Assembly (NCBI RefSeq): GCF_017353515.1 | Contig: NZ_JAFMPY010000008.1 | Location: 1-64,000 of the forward strand | Length of the DNA stretch: 64,000 nucleotides | From: Jiella sonneratiae | Lineage (GTDB): Bacteria > Pseudomonadota > Alphaproteobacteria > Rhizobiales > Rhizobiaceae | Direction of reading: 5' to 3' | Shown: piece by piece, positions 20,610 through 28,572 of the stretch | How positions within the stretch are numbered: the first letter of the stretch is position 1 | Layout of the letters: each line of letters begins with the position of its first letter | Made by a program: the position numbers and the translations under genes | Notes under the pieces: model-generated | Seen by the model: the letters and a program-made list of their open reading frames with translations, nothing else | Told to the model about the DNA's origin: nothing | The model's database searches: none

Positions 20610-21077
20610 TGCACCGACCCTTCATGAGGTTGCGATGAGCGGCGGTAGCACGGCGCGCGAAGAAAGACGCGGAGATTCTTGCTCCGCGGCCCGAATCGAC
20701 ACGGGCATCTTCGTCGATCCCCTGCCCGTCGTCCCGGAACCGCATCTTGACCAAGCCTTGCAAAGTCTCGACGCGCAGGCCGGGCCGTTCCGTCTGCCTG
20801 CCGACGAGCGCGCTTTTCAAGCTGTTGCGCCGGCACGTGGCCGAAGGCGGGCCCTCCGCATGCCGCGTCACACGGTTTCCGGCAGATCACGTCGTGATGC
20901 CGGAAACAAAGACCCTCATTCGCCGCGCGGGCTCGATACGAGCCCCGCTCTGATCGAGCGGATCTCGTCTCAGAGGGGACCGCGCCAAGCGCCGTCCGCG
21001 CGGCAGTGGCGAGGCTTGCGACGCAGGTCTAGACGCATATACTGTTCTTTCCGCAAGGGAATGTGGAAGGACGATCG
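20610..21077. other. Spacer holding palindromic repeat family 2
   Basis: No gene is supported here. The left part (20610-20866) shows no recognisable signal beyond the presumed promoter of the 43-residue protein. The right part contains the family 2 repeat at 20868-20973 and the leader of the following secreted-protein gene, with a GGAAGG ribosome site near 21066. Confidence 0.5.
20868..20973 (+). repeat. Palindromic repeat family 2, intergenic copy
   Basis: This copy matches the insert in thiD over about 106 bases. The first hairpin (GTTTCCGGCA / TGCCGGAAAC with inner TCAC/GTGA) is perfect. In the second, the right arm has changed to CTCGTCTC, so the GATACGAG pairing is broken. Translated in the same frame as the thiD copy it reads GNKDPHSPRGLDTSPALIER with no stop. 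Confidence 0.9.
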
Positions 21078-22298
21078 ATGCCTCATGCCGGATGGTCGAC
21101 CCCGACCGCCTTCGCGACAATTCTGACGGCCGCGGCCGCCCTGCAATTCCTGATGGTCGGAACGGTGCCGGTTCGCGCTGCCGAGGAGGCCGGCCTCACC
21201 CTCCGCACGGCGCAGGTGCCGACGGGAAATCCGGGCAACCTCGCGCCCGACGTCGCAGAAGCGATGACCAGCGCGCTGCGCGCGGCGGCCGGGGGTGGCG
21301 GCGGCGGCTGCCCGGGCGGCGTGCCGCCCAAGGTGACGGTAAGCGAGGCATCGGGCGATCTCGCCGAAAAACTGCGCGAGGCCGGAAGTCCGCGCGAGGC
21401 GGATCTGTCCGCCCTCGCCGCCGGGGAGCCGGACGGCGGGCTGCTTCTCGCCCATTCTCTCGCCGGGACGGGCTATGCCGACGGGTATACCGGCCTTGCC
21501 AAGATCGCGGCGGAGCTCCGCTACGGCCTTTTCGACGGCGAAAGCGGACGCATGCTCGCGCAGGGTTCGAGCTTTTCCCAGGATCTCGACGGCGGCGAAT
21601 GCGATCCGGCAGGCCTCTCCGAGAAGGCATCCGAAGCCGACAGGAAAGCCGCCGCAGCCTGTTTCGAGGCAGCGCTCGCATCGCACTATCCGACGCTCCT
21701 CGGCGACCTGCCGGCAGAGATCGTCGCGGCGGCCACCTGCCCGTCGCTCGCCACCGGCCCGGTCGTCGTCGTCGCCGTCGACGGCAAGCCGAAAGCGGCG
21801 CTGCGCGCGATCTATTACGAAGACGCGGTGCTGGACGGCATGCGTAGGGTCGCCGCCGGGCTTGCGGCGAGCTTCCCGAAGATCACGATCGTCGCGGCCG
21901 ACGGCGCGCTTGCCGATCGCTTCGCGCGGGTCGGCGACGACGCAAAGACCAGCGAGGCGGACATCGCGGCCGCCGCGGCGACGCTCGAAGGGCGGGCCGA
22001 CTATCTCCTCGTCCAGGTGCCGACCGCCGGAGCCTCGGCCGATCAGTTCACCGGCCTCCTGCAGCTCGAGGCGGCGATCGCCTTCAAACTCTACGACGTC
22101 AAGACGAAGGAATTCGTCGCGGACGGCACGTTCGAGGCGTCCGGCGTGTCCTTCACCGGCTGCGCCGCCGACACCAACGGCAGGGAGGCGCTGGATATCT
22201 GTGTCCGGCACTTCGTCGCCGGGACGCTGCAGACCCTCGCCAGGAAGACCGCCGAAAGGGTCGTCTTCACGCTGATGCCGCGTTCAACGGCGAAATGA
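21078..22298 (+). CDS. Exported hypothetical protein, 406 residues
   Basis: The protein has a signal peptide (hydrophobic TAFATILTAAAALQFLMVGTV, cleavage near residue 34 after VRA). The mature part has a six-glycine run followed by CPGG, scattered cysteines (CDPAG, ACFEA, ATCPS, GCAAD, DICV) and alternating strands and helices. Two segments, SGDLAEKLREAG and KITIVAADGALADRF, fall at similar places in each half, which hints at two related domains, but I could not confirm a duplication. The start at 21078 follows GGAAGG; a GTG at 21063 would add five residues. The function is not recognised. No neighbour suggests a role. Confidence 0.75.
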   Translation: MPHAGWSTPTAFATILTAAAALQFLMVGTVPVRAAEEAGLTLRTAQVPTGNPGNLAPDVAEAMTSALRAAAGGGGGGCPGGVPPKVTVSEASGDLAEKLREAGSPREADLSALAAGEPDGGLLLAHSLAGTGYADGYTGLAKIAAELRYGLFDGESGRMLAQGSSFSQDLDGGECDPAGLSEKASEADRKAAAACFEAALASHYPTLLGDLPAEIVAAATCPSLATGPVVVVAVDGKPKAALRAIYYEDAVLDGMRRVAAGLAASFPKITIVAADGALADRFARVGDDAKTSEADIAAAAATLEGRADYLLVQVPTAGASADQFTGLLQLEAAIAFKLYDVKTKEFVADGTFEASGVSFTGCAADTNGREALDICVRHFVAGTLQTLARKTAERVVFTLMPRSTAK

Positions 22299-22313
22299 CA
22301 GCCGCCCCGGGCC

Positions 22314-22335
22314 CGCGGTCGGCAAGGACCGCGGC
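22314..22335 (+). terminator. Weak hairpin after the exported protein gene
   Basis: CCGCGGTC-ggcaag-GACCGCGG is a perfect 8-bp stem 15 bases past the stop at 22298. No T run follows, so it is at best a weak or Rho-assisted terminator. Confidence 0.35.
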
Positions 22336-22543
22336 AGCATAGGGGATAAGGTCCTGCCGACGCCCGCCGCCGTTTCCCCGCCGTTTCGCGGCCTTTCCGC
22401 GTTCCCGCTACCCGGTCGGAAGATCGGACCGAAGAGGATCGCGAAAACAGGGCCGTGAGAAACGGGTCGTGAAAATCGGGATTGCCCGCCGGCCGCTCCC
22501 TGCCTATTCGTCCGCCGGGGGCTCTTCCTGGAGGGGACGCGAG

Positions 22544-23980
22544 ATGGCCGAGGCTGAGACGGACGCGCCGCGCCGGGGCGGATCCGCGCTGCGCCGGCCC
22601 GGCGTCTGGGGCTGGATGGCCTTCGACTTCGCCGCGCAGCCGTTCTTCACCGTCGTCATCACCTTCGTCTTCGGACCGTATTTCGTCTCGACGCTTGCGC
22701 CCGACCCCGCCACCGGCCAGACCTGGTGGAGCCTCGCGGCGACGCTCGCCGGCGTTCTCGTCGCCTTCGGTTCGCCCTTCCTCGGCGCCGTCGCCGACCG
22801 GGCGGGCCCGCGAAAGCCCTGGCTCGCGGGATTTGCGGCGATCAAGATCGTCTCTTTGTCGCTCATGTGGTTCGCCGCCCCCGGTTCCTCCATCGCGCTC
22901 GCCGCGCTCCTCGTCGTCCTTGCGACCGTCGCGGCGGAGTTCTCGATCGTCTTCAACGACGCGATGATCCCGCGGCTTTTGAAGAACGAGGAGATCGGCC
23001 GGATCTCCAACGTCGCATGGGGCCTCGGCTATGTCGGCGGCATCGTCTTCCTCGGCGCGGCGCTCGCCTTCCTCGCCGGATCGAAGGAGACGGGGCTGAC
23101 GATCCTCGGCCTCGTTCCCGCCTTCGGGCTCGACCCGGCCACCGGCGAGGGCGCCCGCGCCACGGCGCCGCTCGCCGCCCTCTGGTACCTCGTCTTCATC
23201 CTGCCGATGTTCTTCCTGACGCCGGACCGGCCGAAGGGCGAGCCTGTGTCGGCGGCGATCCGCCAGGGCCTCGGCGACCTCGCCGCGACGCTGCGCGAAA
23301 TCCGCGGGCGGCGGGCACTCTTCGGCTTCCTGATTGCCCGGATGATCTACCAGGACGGCGTCAATGCCCTCGTCGTCCTCGGCGGCGCCTTCGCCGCCGG
23401 CATGTTCGGCTGGTCGATCACCGAGAGCGGCCTGTTCGGCATCATCCTCAACGTCACCGCCATCTTCGGCTGCTTCGCCGCCGGCGTCCTCGATGCGAGG
23501 CTCGGCTCCAAGGCGGTGGTGGTGGCGGCGATCCTCTGCCTCAGCGCCGCCACCGTCGGCATCGTCTCTACGAGCCCACAGTCGAGCCTCTTCGGCCTCC
23601 TGCAATTTGCGCCGGCAGCGGACGGCGGCGGCCTCTTCGCCAGCGGGGCCGAGAAGAGCTACATCGTCTTCGGGCTGCTCATCGGCCTCGCCTTCGGGCC
23701 GATCCAGGCCTCGTCGCGATCCTGGATGGCGAAGTCCGTCAGCGCCGAGGAGGCGGGCCGCTATTTCGGCTTTTACGCCTTCATCGGCCGGGCGACCTCG
23801 TTCCTCGCCCCGGCGACGGTGAGCGCGGCAACGGCGCTGGCGGCATTGAGCCTTTCGCCGGTCGCAGCCTCGCGGGTCGGCATGGCGAGCCTCGTCGTCT
23901 TCTTCGTCGCCGGCCTCCTGCTTGTCGCAAGGACGCCGGGGCCGCCGGAGGCCCGCCTCTTACGGCGCGCCGCCGGCTGA
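22544..23980 (+). CDS. MFS transporter of the Atg22/UMF1 type
   Basis: A 478-residue integral membrane protein with about twelve hydrophobic segments. It starts after a short polar tail with VWGWMAFDFAAQPFFTVVITFVFGPYF, and has SPFLGAVADRAGPRKPWL and an internal FNDAMIPRLLKNEEIGRISN loop, the pattern of the UMF1 (Atg22-like vacuolar effluxer) branch of the major facilitator superfamily. Bacterial members have no firmly known substrate; amino-acid or small-solute efflux is a guess. The start at 22544 follows GGAGGGG. It converges with the patatin gene. Confidence 0.85.
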   Translation: MAEAETDAPRRGGSALRRPGVWGWMAFDFAAQPFFTVVITFVFGPYFVSTLAPDPATGQTWWSLAATLAGVLVAFGSPFLGAVADRAGPRKPWLAGFAAIKIVSLSLMWFAAPGSSIALAALLVVLATVAAEFSIVFNDAMIPRLLKNEEIGRISNVAWGLGYVGGIVFLGAALAFLAGSKETGLTILGLVPAFGLDPATGEGARATAPLAALWYLVFILPMFFLTPDRPKGEPVSAAIRQGLGDLAATLREIRGRRALFGFLIARMIYQDGVNALVVLGGAFAAGMFGWSITESGLFGIILNVTAIFGCFAAGVLDARLGSKAVVVAAILCLSAATVGIVSTSPQSSLFGLLQFAPAADGGGLFASGAEKSYIVFGLLIGLAFGPIQASSRSWMAKSVSAEEAGRYFGFYAFIGRATSFLAPATVSAATALAALSLSPVAASRVGMASLVVFFVAGLLLVARTPGPPEARLLRRAAG

Positions 23981-24005
23981 GGCCGCTCGCGACGAGACCG
24001 AGGCG

Positions 24006-24887
24006 TCACGCCGAGGCGGCCGCCGCGGCGCTGAGGCGCGCAAGCGCCTCGCCGCCCCCCTTCAGCCGGTGCTCGAGATGCCGGGAGATGGCGCGCTTGG
24101 CCTCCTCCCGCAGGCCCTCCGTCGCCGTCAGGATCTCTCTGGAACGCAGAAAGTCGAGGACGCCATAGGCCGAGACCGGCGGGCGGAACAGCAGGCTCGG
24201 CGGCGAGACGATCAGCTTGGCGTCGATGATCGACTGCATGGTGAGCTGCGAGGCGCCGATCATCGCCTGCACCGGCGTCGGCACCCGGCCCTTGTCGCCC
24301 TCCGGGCCGCCGTTCACGTCGACGGCGATGGTGACGTCGGCGACGTCCTTCAGCCGGTCGAAGGGCAGCGGATTGTAGATGCCGCCGTCGACGAGCAGCC
24401 GGCCGTCGCGCCGCACCGGACGGAAGATCGCCGGGATCGCCGCCGAGGCGGCGATGGCGCTGCGCAACTCGCCGCTGTCGAGCTCGCATTCGGCCCGGGC
24501 GTAGAAATCCGTCGCCATGACGCCGAGCGGGATCGCCAGCTCCTCGAAGGTCAGAGGCACGTCCGGCGGCATGAAGGCCATGATCACCCGGCGCGCATTG
24601 AGCTGGCCGATGCGGAAGCCGCCGTCGGCGAGGAATTCCTGCAGCGAGACCGGCCGCGTCTGCCACAGCCGGCCGATGACGATGCGCGGCGAGGTGAAGC
24701 AGTCGAGCATGTAGGCGCGGATGTCGCGCGCCGGCATGCCGCTCGCATAGCCGGCGCCGATGACCGCCCCGATGGAAGAGCCGGTGACGCGCACCGGCTT
24801 CAGCCCGAGGTCGTCGAGCGCCTCGAGCACGTGGATGTGGGCAAGGCCGCGCGCGCCGCCGCCACCGAGGGCGATGCCGATCCGCAA
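24006..24887 (-). CDS. Patatin-like phospholipase family protein (RssA type)
   Basis: A 293-residue serine hydrolase with the patatin elements in order: IGIALGGGGARGLAHIHVLE (oxyanion loop), GSSIGAVIG (nucleophile serine in GxSxG, near residue 38) and DGGIYNPLPFD (catalytic Asp-Gly-Gly). It likely cleaves acyl chains from lipids in the cytoplasm or at the inner membrane. It is the last gene of a minus-strand set after two M16 peptidases, 11 bases from the second, so it is probably co-transcribed. Confidence 0.88.
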   Translation of the reverse strand: MRIGIALGGGGARGLAHIHVLEALDDLGLKPVRVTGSSIGAVIGAGYASGMPARDIRAYMLDCFTSPRIVIGRLWQTRPVSLQEFLADGGFRIGQLNARRVIMAFMPPDVPLTFEELAIPLGVMATDFYARAECELDSGELRSAIAASAAIPAIFRPVRRDGRLLVDGGIYNPLPFDRLKDVADVTIAVDVNGGPEGDKGRVPTPVQAMIGASQLTMQSIIDAKLIVSPPSLLFRPPVSAYGVLDFLRSREILTATEGLREEAKRAISRHLEHRLKGGGEALARLSAAAAASA

Positions 24888-24898
24888 CGGCCGCCGCC

Positions 24899-26230
24899 TC
24901 AGGAGGCCGCCTGACCGACCGTGACGACGGTCGGCCGGGCGTCGAGGAGCTTCTTCGCCGCGGCCTTGACGTCGTCGAGCGTCACCGCGTCGATGATCGC
25001 CTGGCGGCGGTCGATGTAGTCGGTGCCGAGATCGTCGAGCTGGATGCCGACGAGGGTCTGGGCGACGGCGAGCGAGGAGTCGAGATTGCGCACGGCATAG
25101 GAGCCCTTCACATAGGCCTTGGCCTTGTCGAGTTCCTCGGACGTCGGCCCTTCGCTCGCCATGCGCTCGATCTCCTTGCGGATGATGTCGACGGTCTGGG
25201 GCGCGGCGTCGGCCCGGGTCGCGGTGGCGATGCCGAGAAGCCCCGCATGGTCGTAGGTCGCGAGAAAGGACGTCGCGCCATAGGCGAGGCCGCGCTTTTC
25301 CCGGATCTCGTCATAGAGCCGCGAGGTGAAGGAGCCGCCCCCGAGCACGTGGTTCATCAGATAGGCCGCGAAGAAATCGTCGTCGGAGCGCAGGACGCCG
25401 GGCGTCGCGACACGGATCTGCGTCTGCGGCACGGCGAGATCGACCGAGACGTCCTTGCCCATGACCGGCGTCGCCATCGGCACCGTCGTCAGCTGCGCCT
25501 TGTCCGCCAGCCCGCCGAACACCTGGTCGAGCCGCTGCTTCAGCTGGTCCGGGGTGATGTCGCCGACGACGCCGACGACGAGGTCGTCCTTGGCGAAGAC
25601 CTTCGAGCGGAAGCTTTCGAGGTCGGCGGCGGTCACCGTCGCCAGGGTTTCGGGCGTTCCCTCCTTCGGCCGCGAATAGGGATGACCGGCGAAGACGGTC
25701 TCGCGGAAGGCCTTGGAGGCGATCTCGCCGGGATCGTTGCGGTCGGCGATGATGCCGGTGACGATCTGGCCGCGGATGCGGTTCACCGGCTCCTCGTCGA
25801 AGCGCGGCTTGGTCAGGGCGAGGGCGAGCAGGTCGAAGGCGTCGTCCTCGAAGTCGGTGATCGTGCGGAACGAGCCGGTGAAGTTGTCGAGCCCGGTCTC
25901 GAAGCTCATCGAGACACCGAGATCGTCGAGCTTCTCCTGGAAGTCGGCGCTCTTGATGTCGCCGGCGCCCTCGTCGAGGAGGCCGGTCAGAAGGTTGGCG
26001 AGGCCCTCCTTGCCGGCCGGATCCTGGGTCGAGCCGCCGCCCTTGAAGGCGAAGTTGACGGCGATCAGCGGGTTGGAATGGTCCTCGACGAGAAGGGCCT
26101 TGATGCCGCCGGGGCTCGTCACCTCCTGGATGTCGACCGCGGCGGCGGGCACCGGGGCGAAGGCGAGGAGACCGAACGACGCGGCGGCGAGAAGCCCCTT
26201 GAGCGAGGCGGAGACGGCTTTGATGGTCAT
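24899..26230 (-). CDS. M16 peptidase-like protein lacking the zinc motif (partner subunit)
   Basis: This 443-residue exported protein has a signal peptide (cleavage near residue 31, APVPAAA-VD) and the M16 two-domain layout. At the place of HxxEH it reads KEGLANLLTGLLDEGAG, so the zinc ligands are missing and it should be inactive on its own. It retains the C-terminal Arg-Tyr-type region RLYDEIREKRGLAYGA. In known bacterial M16B pairs one subunit carries zinc and the other supplies substrate-binding residues; the gene directly upstream provides the zinc-bearing partner. 41 bases separate the two. Confidence 0.88.
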   Translation of the reverse strand: MTIKAVSASLKGLLAAASFGLLAFAPVPAAAVDIQEVTSPGGIKALLVEDHSNPLIAVNFAFKGGGSTQDPAGKEGLANLLTGLLDEGAGDIKSADFQEKLDDLGVSMSFETGLDNFTGSFRTITDFEDDAFDLLALALTKPRFDEEPVNRIRGQIVTGIIADRNDPGEIASKAFRETVFAGHPYSRPKEGTPETLATVTAADLESFRSKVFAKDDLVVGVVGDITPDQLKQRLDQVFGGLADKAQLTTVPMATPVMGKDVSVDLAVPQTQIRVATPGVLRSDDDFFAAYLMNHVLGGGSFTSRLYDEIREKRGLAYGATSFLATYDHAGLLGIATATRADAAPQTVDIIRKEIERMASEGPTSEELDKAKAYVKGSYAVRNLDSSLAVAQTLVGIQLDDLGTDYIDRRQAIIDAVTLDDVKAAAKKLLDARPTVVTVGQAAS

Positions 26231-26271
26231 GGCGGAGCTTGCGGACTTTCGAAAATTCGAAACGGGGAGCG

Positions 26272-27810
26272 TCACGAGCGCGACGGGGCGGCGGCTGCCG
26301 GCGCGTCGCTCTCGGCGTCGGCGGCGGGCTTCGTCTCGCCGCTGCCGGAGGCGGCGGCGAGCGGGGCCTCGGGCTTCAGATAGCCGGTGACCGAGCGCTC
26401 CGGCCGCAGATACTTCTTCGCCACGGCATCGACGTCCGCGACGGTGACCGCCTCGATGCGCTCCGGCCAGGTCTCGACGTCCTTCAGGCTGCGGCCGGTC
26501 GACAGCGCCGCGCCGACGCGCCGCGCCATCGCCGTCTGGCTGTCGCGCAGATAGATCATGTTCTTCCTGACGCGGTTCTTCGCGCGGTCGAGCTCGGCCT
26601 CGGTGACGCCGTTCTTCCGGATGTCGGCGATGGCGGCGTCGATCGCCGTCTCGACGTCGGCGAGCGTCGCCTCGCCGCGCGGCATGCCGTAGACGCCGAA
26701 CTGGCCCTCCTTCAGCGCGGTGCCGGAATAGAAGGCGCCGGTGCCGGCGGCGATGCCCTTTTCGACGACGAGCGAGCGATAGAGCCGCGAGGTGGTGCCG
26801 CCGCCGAGGATGTCCGACAGGACGTCGAGTGCCTCGGCCTCGCCCGGCTCGGCGATGGTCTCGCCGGGGACCAGATAGACCCTCTGCATCGAGGGCTGGG
26901 TCACCTTCGCGTCGGTGAGCGTCACGATGCGGGCGGCGAGCGGCTCGGGCTCGAGCGCCCGCTCGCGGGTGCCCGGATCGGCACGGCGCGCGACCTTGCC
27001 ATAGGTCGATTGCGCCAGCTTCCTCACCTCGTCGGCGGTCACGTCGCCGGCGACGAGGAGCGTCGCGTTGTTGGGGGTGTAGTACTTGTCGTAGAAGGCG
27101 ATCGCATCGGCGCGCGAGAGCTCTTCCATCTCCCGGCGCCAGCCGATCACCGGAATGCCGTAGGGGCTGTTCTGGAACAGCGCCGCCTGCACCGCCTCCT
27201 GCAGCTGGGCGCCCGGATCGTTGTCGATGCGCATGCGCCGCTCTTCGAGGATGACGTCGCGCTCCGGCTTGACCACCGCGTCGGTGAGGACGAGGTTGGC
27301 CATGCGGTCGGCCTCGTAGCCCATCACCATTTCCAGAGCCGAGGACGGAACCTGCTGGTAGTAGCCGGTGTAGTCGTCGGTGGTGAAGGCGTTCTCCTGG
27401 CCGCCGATGTCGGCGACCGCGCGGGAGAACTCGCCCTCGGGATGGGTCTTGGTGCCCTTGAACATCAGATGTTCGAGGAAATGCGCGATGCCGCTCTCGC
27501 CCGGCGCCTCGTCGGCGGCGCCGACGTGGTAGTAGACCATCTGGGTGACCACCGGCGCGCGGTGGTCCGGCAGCACGACGACCTGCATGCCGTTGTCGAG
27601 GGAAAATTCGGTGATCCGCTCCTCGACCGGCTTGTGGTCGGCGGGCGTGCCGGCAACCTCGTCCGACTTGACGGTGGCCGGTGCCTCGGTTTTCGCCTCG
27701 CTGGCTTTTTCGGTCTTCGTGGCGCCGTCGGCAAAGGCGCCTGCCAGCGGAACGAAAGCGAGAGCGCCCGCGAGGGCGGTGGCCGAAAGGGCCCGCATCG
27801 CCTTGGTCAT
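26272..27810 (-). CDS. Zinc-dependent M16 peptidase, exported catalytic subunit
   Basis: A 512-residue protein with an N-terminal signal peptide (cleavage near residue 28), an alanine/lysine-rich linker, then the pitrilysin-type motif HFLEHLMFKG and a downstream glutamate in VILEERRMR. It should degrade peptides in the periplasm, working with the motif-less partner encoded just downstream. The C-terminal tail is alanine- and proline-rich. This and the two following genes form a probable three-gene operon on the minus strand. Confidence 0.92.
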   Translation of the reverse strand: MTKAMRALSATALAGALAFVPLAGAFADGATKTEKASEAKTEAPATVKSDEVAGTPADHKPVEERITEFSLDNGMQVVVLPDHRAPVVTQMVYYHVGAADEAPGESGIAHFLEHLMFKGTKTHPEGEFSRAVADIGGQENAFTTDDYTGYYQQVPSSALEMVMGYEADRMANLVLTDAVVKPERDVILEERRMRIDNDPGAQLQEAVQAALFQNSPYGIPVIGWRREMEELSRADAIAFYDKYYTPNNATLLVAGDVTADEVRKLAQSTYGKVARRADPGTRERALEPEPLAARIVTLTDAKVTQPSMQRVYLVPGETIAEPGEAEALDVLSDILGGGTTSRLYRSLVVEKGIAAGTGAFYSGTALKEGQFGVYGMPRGEATLADVETAIDAAIADIRKNGVTEAELDRAKNRVRKNMIYLRDSQTAMARRVGAALSTGRSLKDVETWPERIEAVTVADVDAVAKKYLRPERSVTGYLKPEAPLAAASGSGETKPAADAESDAPAAAAPSRS

Positions 27811-27996
27811 CTTGTTGGTTGTCCTCGTTTCCTCGAATGGTTTTCCGGCCGGGACTATGCCGCAGCCGGGGCGGCGTGACCACTTACGCTTTCGTCAGAT
27901 CGCGGCTTCGCGCCGGCGAAGCACGGCCCGGCGCGGCGCCCGCGCGCCGATCGTTCGCGTCGCGATGCTTCGTTCTGACGCGGCAGCATGGCGAGT

Positions 27997-28569
27997 TTAT
28001 GGGAGACGCTGCGACCGGCTCGCCGTGAGGAACCTCAAGGTGGTCATGCCCATCGACCGCTCGTCGACGAGTTCGAAGCCGTCCGGAAGCTCGAAGGCCG
28101 CCTCCGCCGCCTCCTCGACCACCGCAAGCGCGCCCTCCTTCAGCCAGCCGCCTTCGAGGGCCGAAGCCAGCGCCGCCTCGCCGAGCCTCTTTCCATAGGG
28201 CGGGTCGGCAAGGAGGAGGTCGAAGGGCTCCATGGTGCCCGGAACGCCGAGCCGCGTCGCGTCGCGGCGGAAGATCTTCGCCCGGCCGTTCAGGCCGAAG
28301 GCCTCCATGTTGGCCCGGATCAGCCCCCGCGCCTCGGCATCCTCCTCGACGAACAGGCAGAAGCGGGCGCCGCGCGACAGGGCTTCGAGGCCGAGCGCGC
28401 CGGTGCCGGAGAAGAGGTCGAGGACGCGGGCGCCGACCACATCCACGTCCGGCCGGTGGGCGAGGATGTTGAACAGCGTCTCGCGGTTGCGGTCGGTGGT
28501 CGGGCGGATGCGGTCGCTCTTCGGCTCGGCGAGCCTGCGGCCGCGGAATTCGCCGGCGACGATGCGCAC
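27997..28569 (-). CDS. rsmD: 16S rRNA (guanine-966-N2)-methyltransferase RsmD
   Basis: A 190-residue Rossmann-fold methyltransferase. MRIVAGEFRGRRLAEP and RPTTDRNRETLFNIL form the typical RsmD opening, VLDLFSGTGALGLEALSRGA is the AdoMet loop and LLADPPYGK the catalytic DPPY motif. It methylates G966 of 16S rRNA during 30S assembly. Length is normal. It starts three bases after the pseudouridine-synthase gene, so both RNA-modifying enzymes are probably made together. Confidence 0.95.
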   Translation of the reverse strand: MRIVAGEFRGRRLAEPKSDRIRPTTDRNRETLFNILAHRPDVDVVGARVLDLFSGTGALGLEALSRGARFCLFVEEDAEARGLIRANMEAFGLNGRAKIFRRDATRLGVPGTMEPFDLLLADPPYGKRLGEAALASALEGGWLKEGALAVVEEAAEAAFELPDGFELVDERSMGMTTLRFLTASRSQRLP

Positions 28570-28572
28570 CGG

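Noticed and set aside
20296-21030. 13-bp duplicate GCGACGCAGGTCT at the NAD-GDH end and at 21018-21030
   Set aside because: Short and not extended on either side; may be chance in GC-rich DNA, although it brackets a repeat-rich stretch.
24899-27883. A 994-codon frame spanning both M16 genes
   Set aside because: It reads the first gene in the wrong frame; the two separate frames each have a signal peptide and family motifs.
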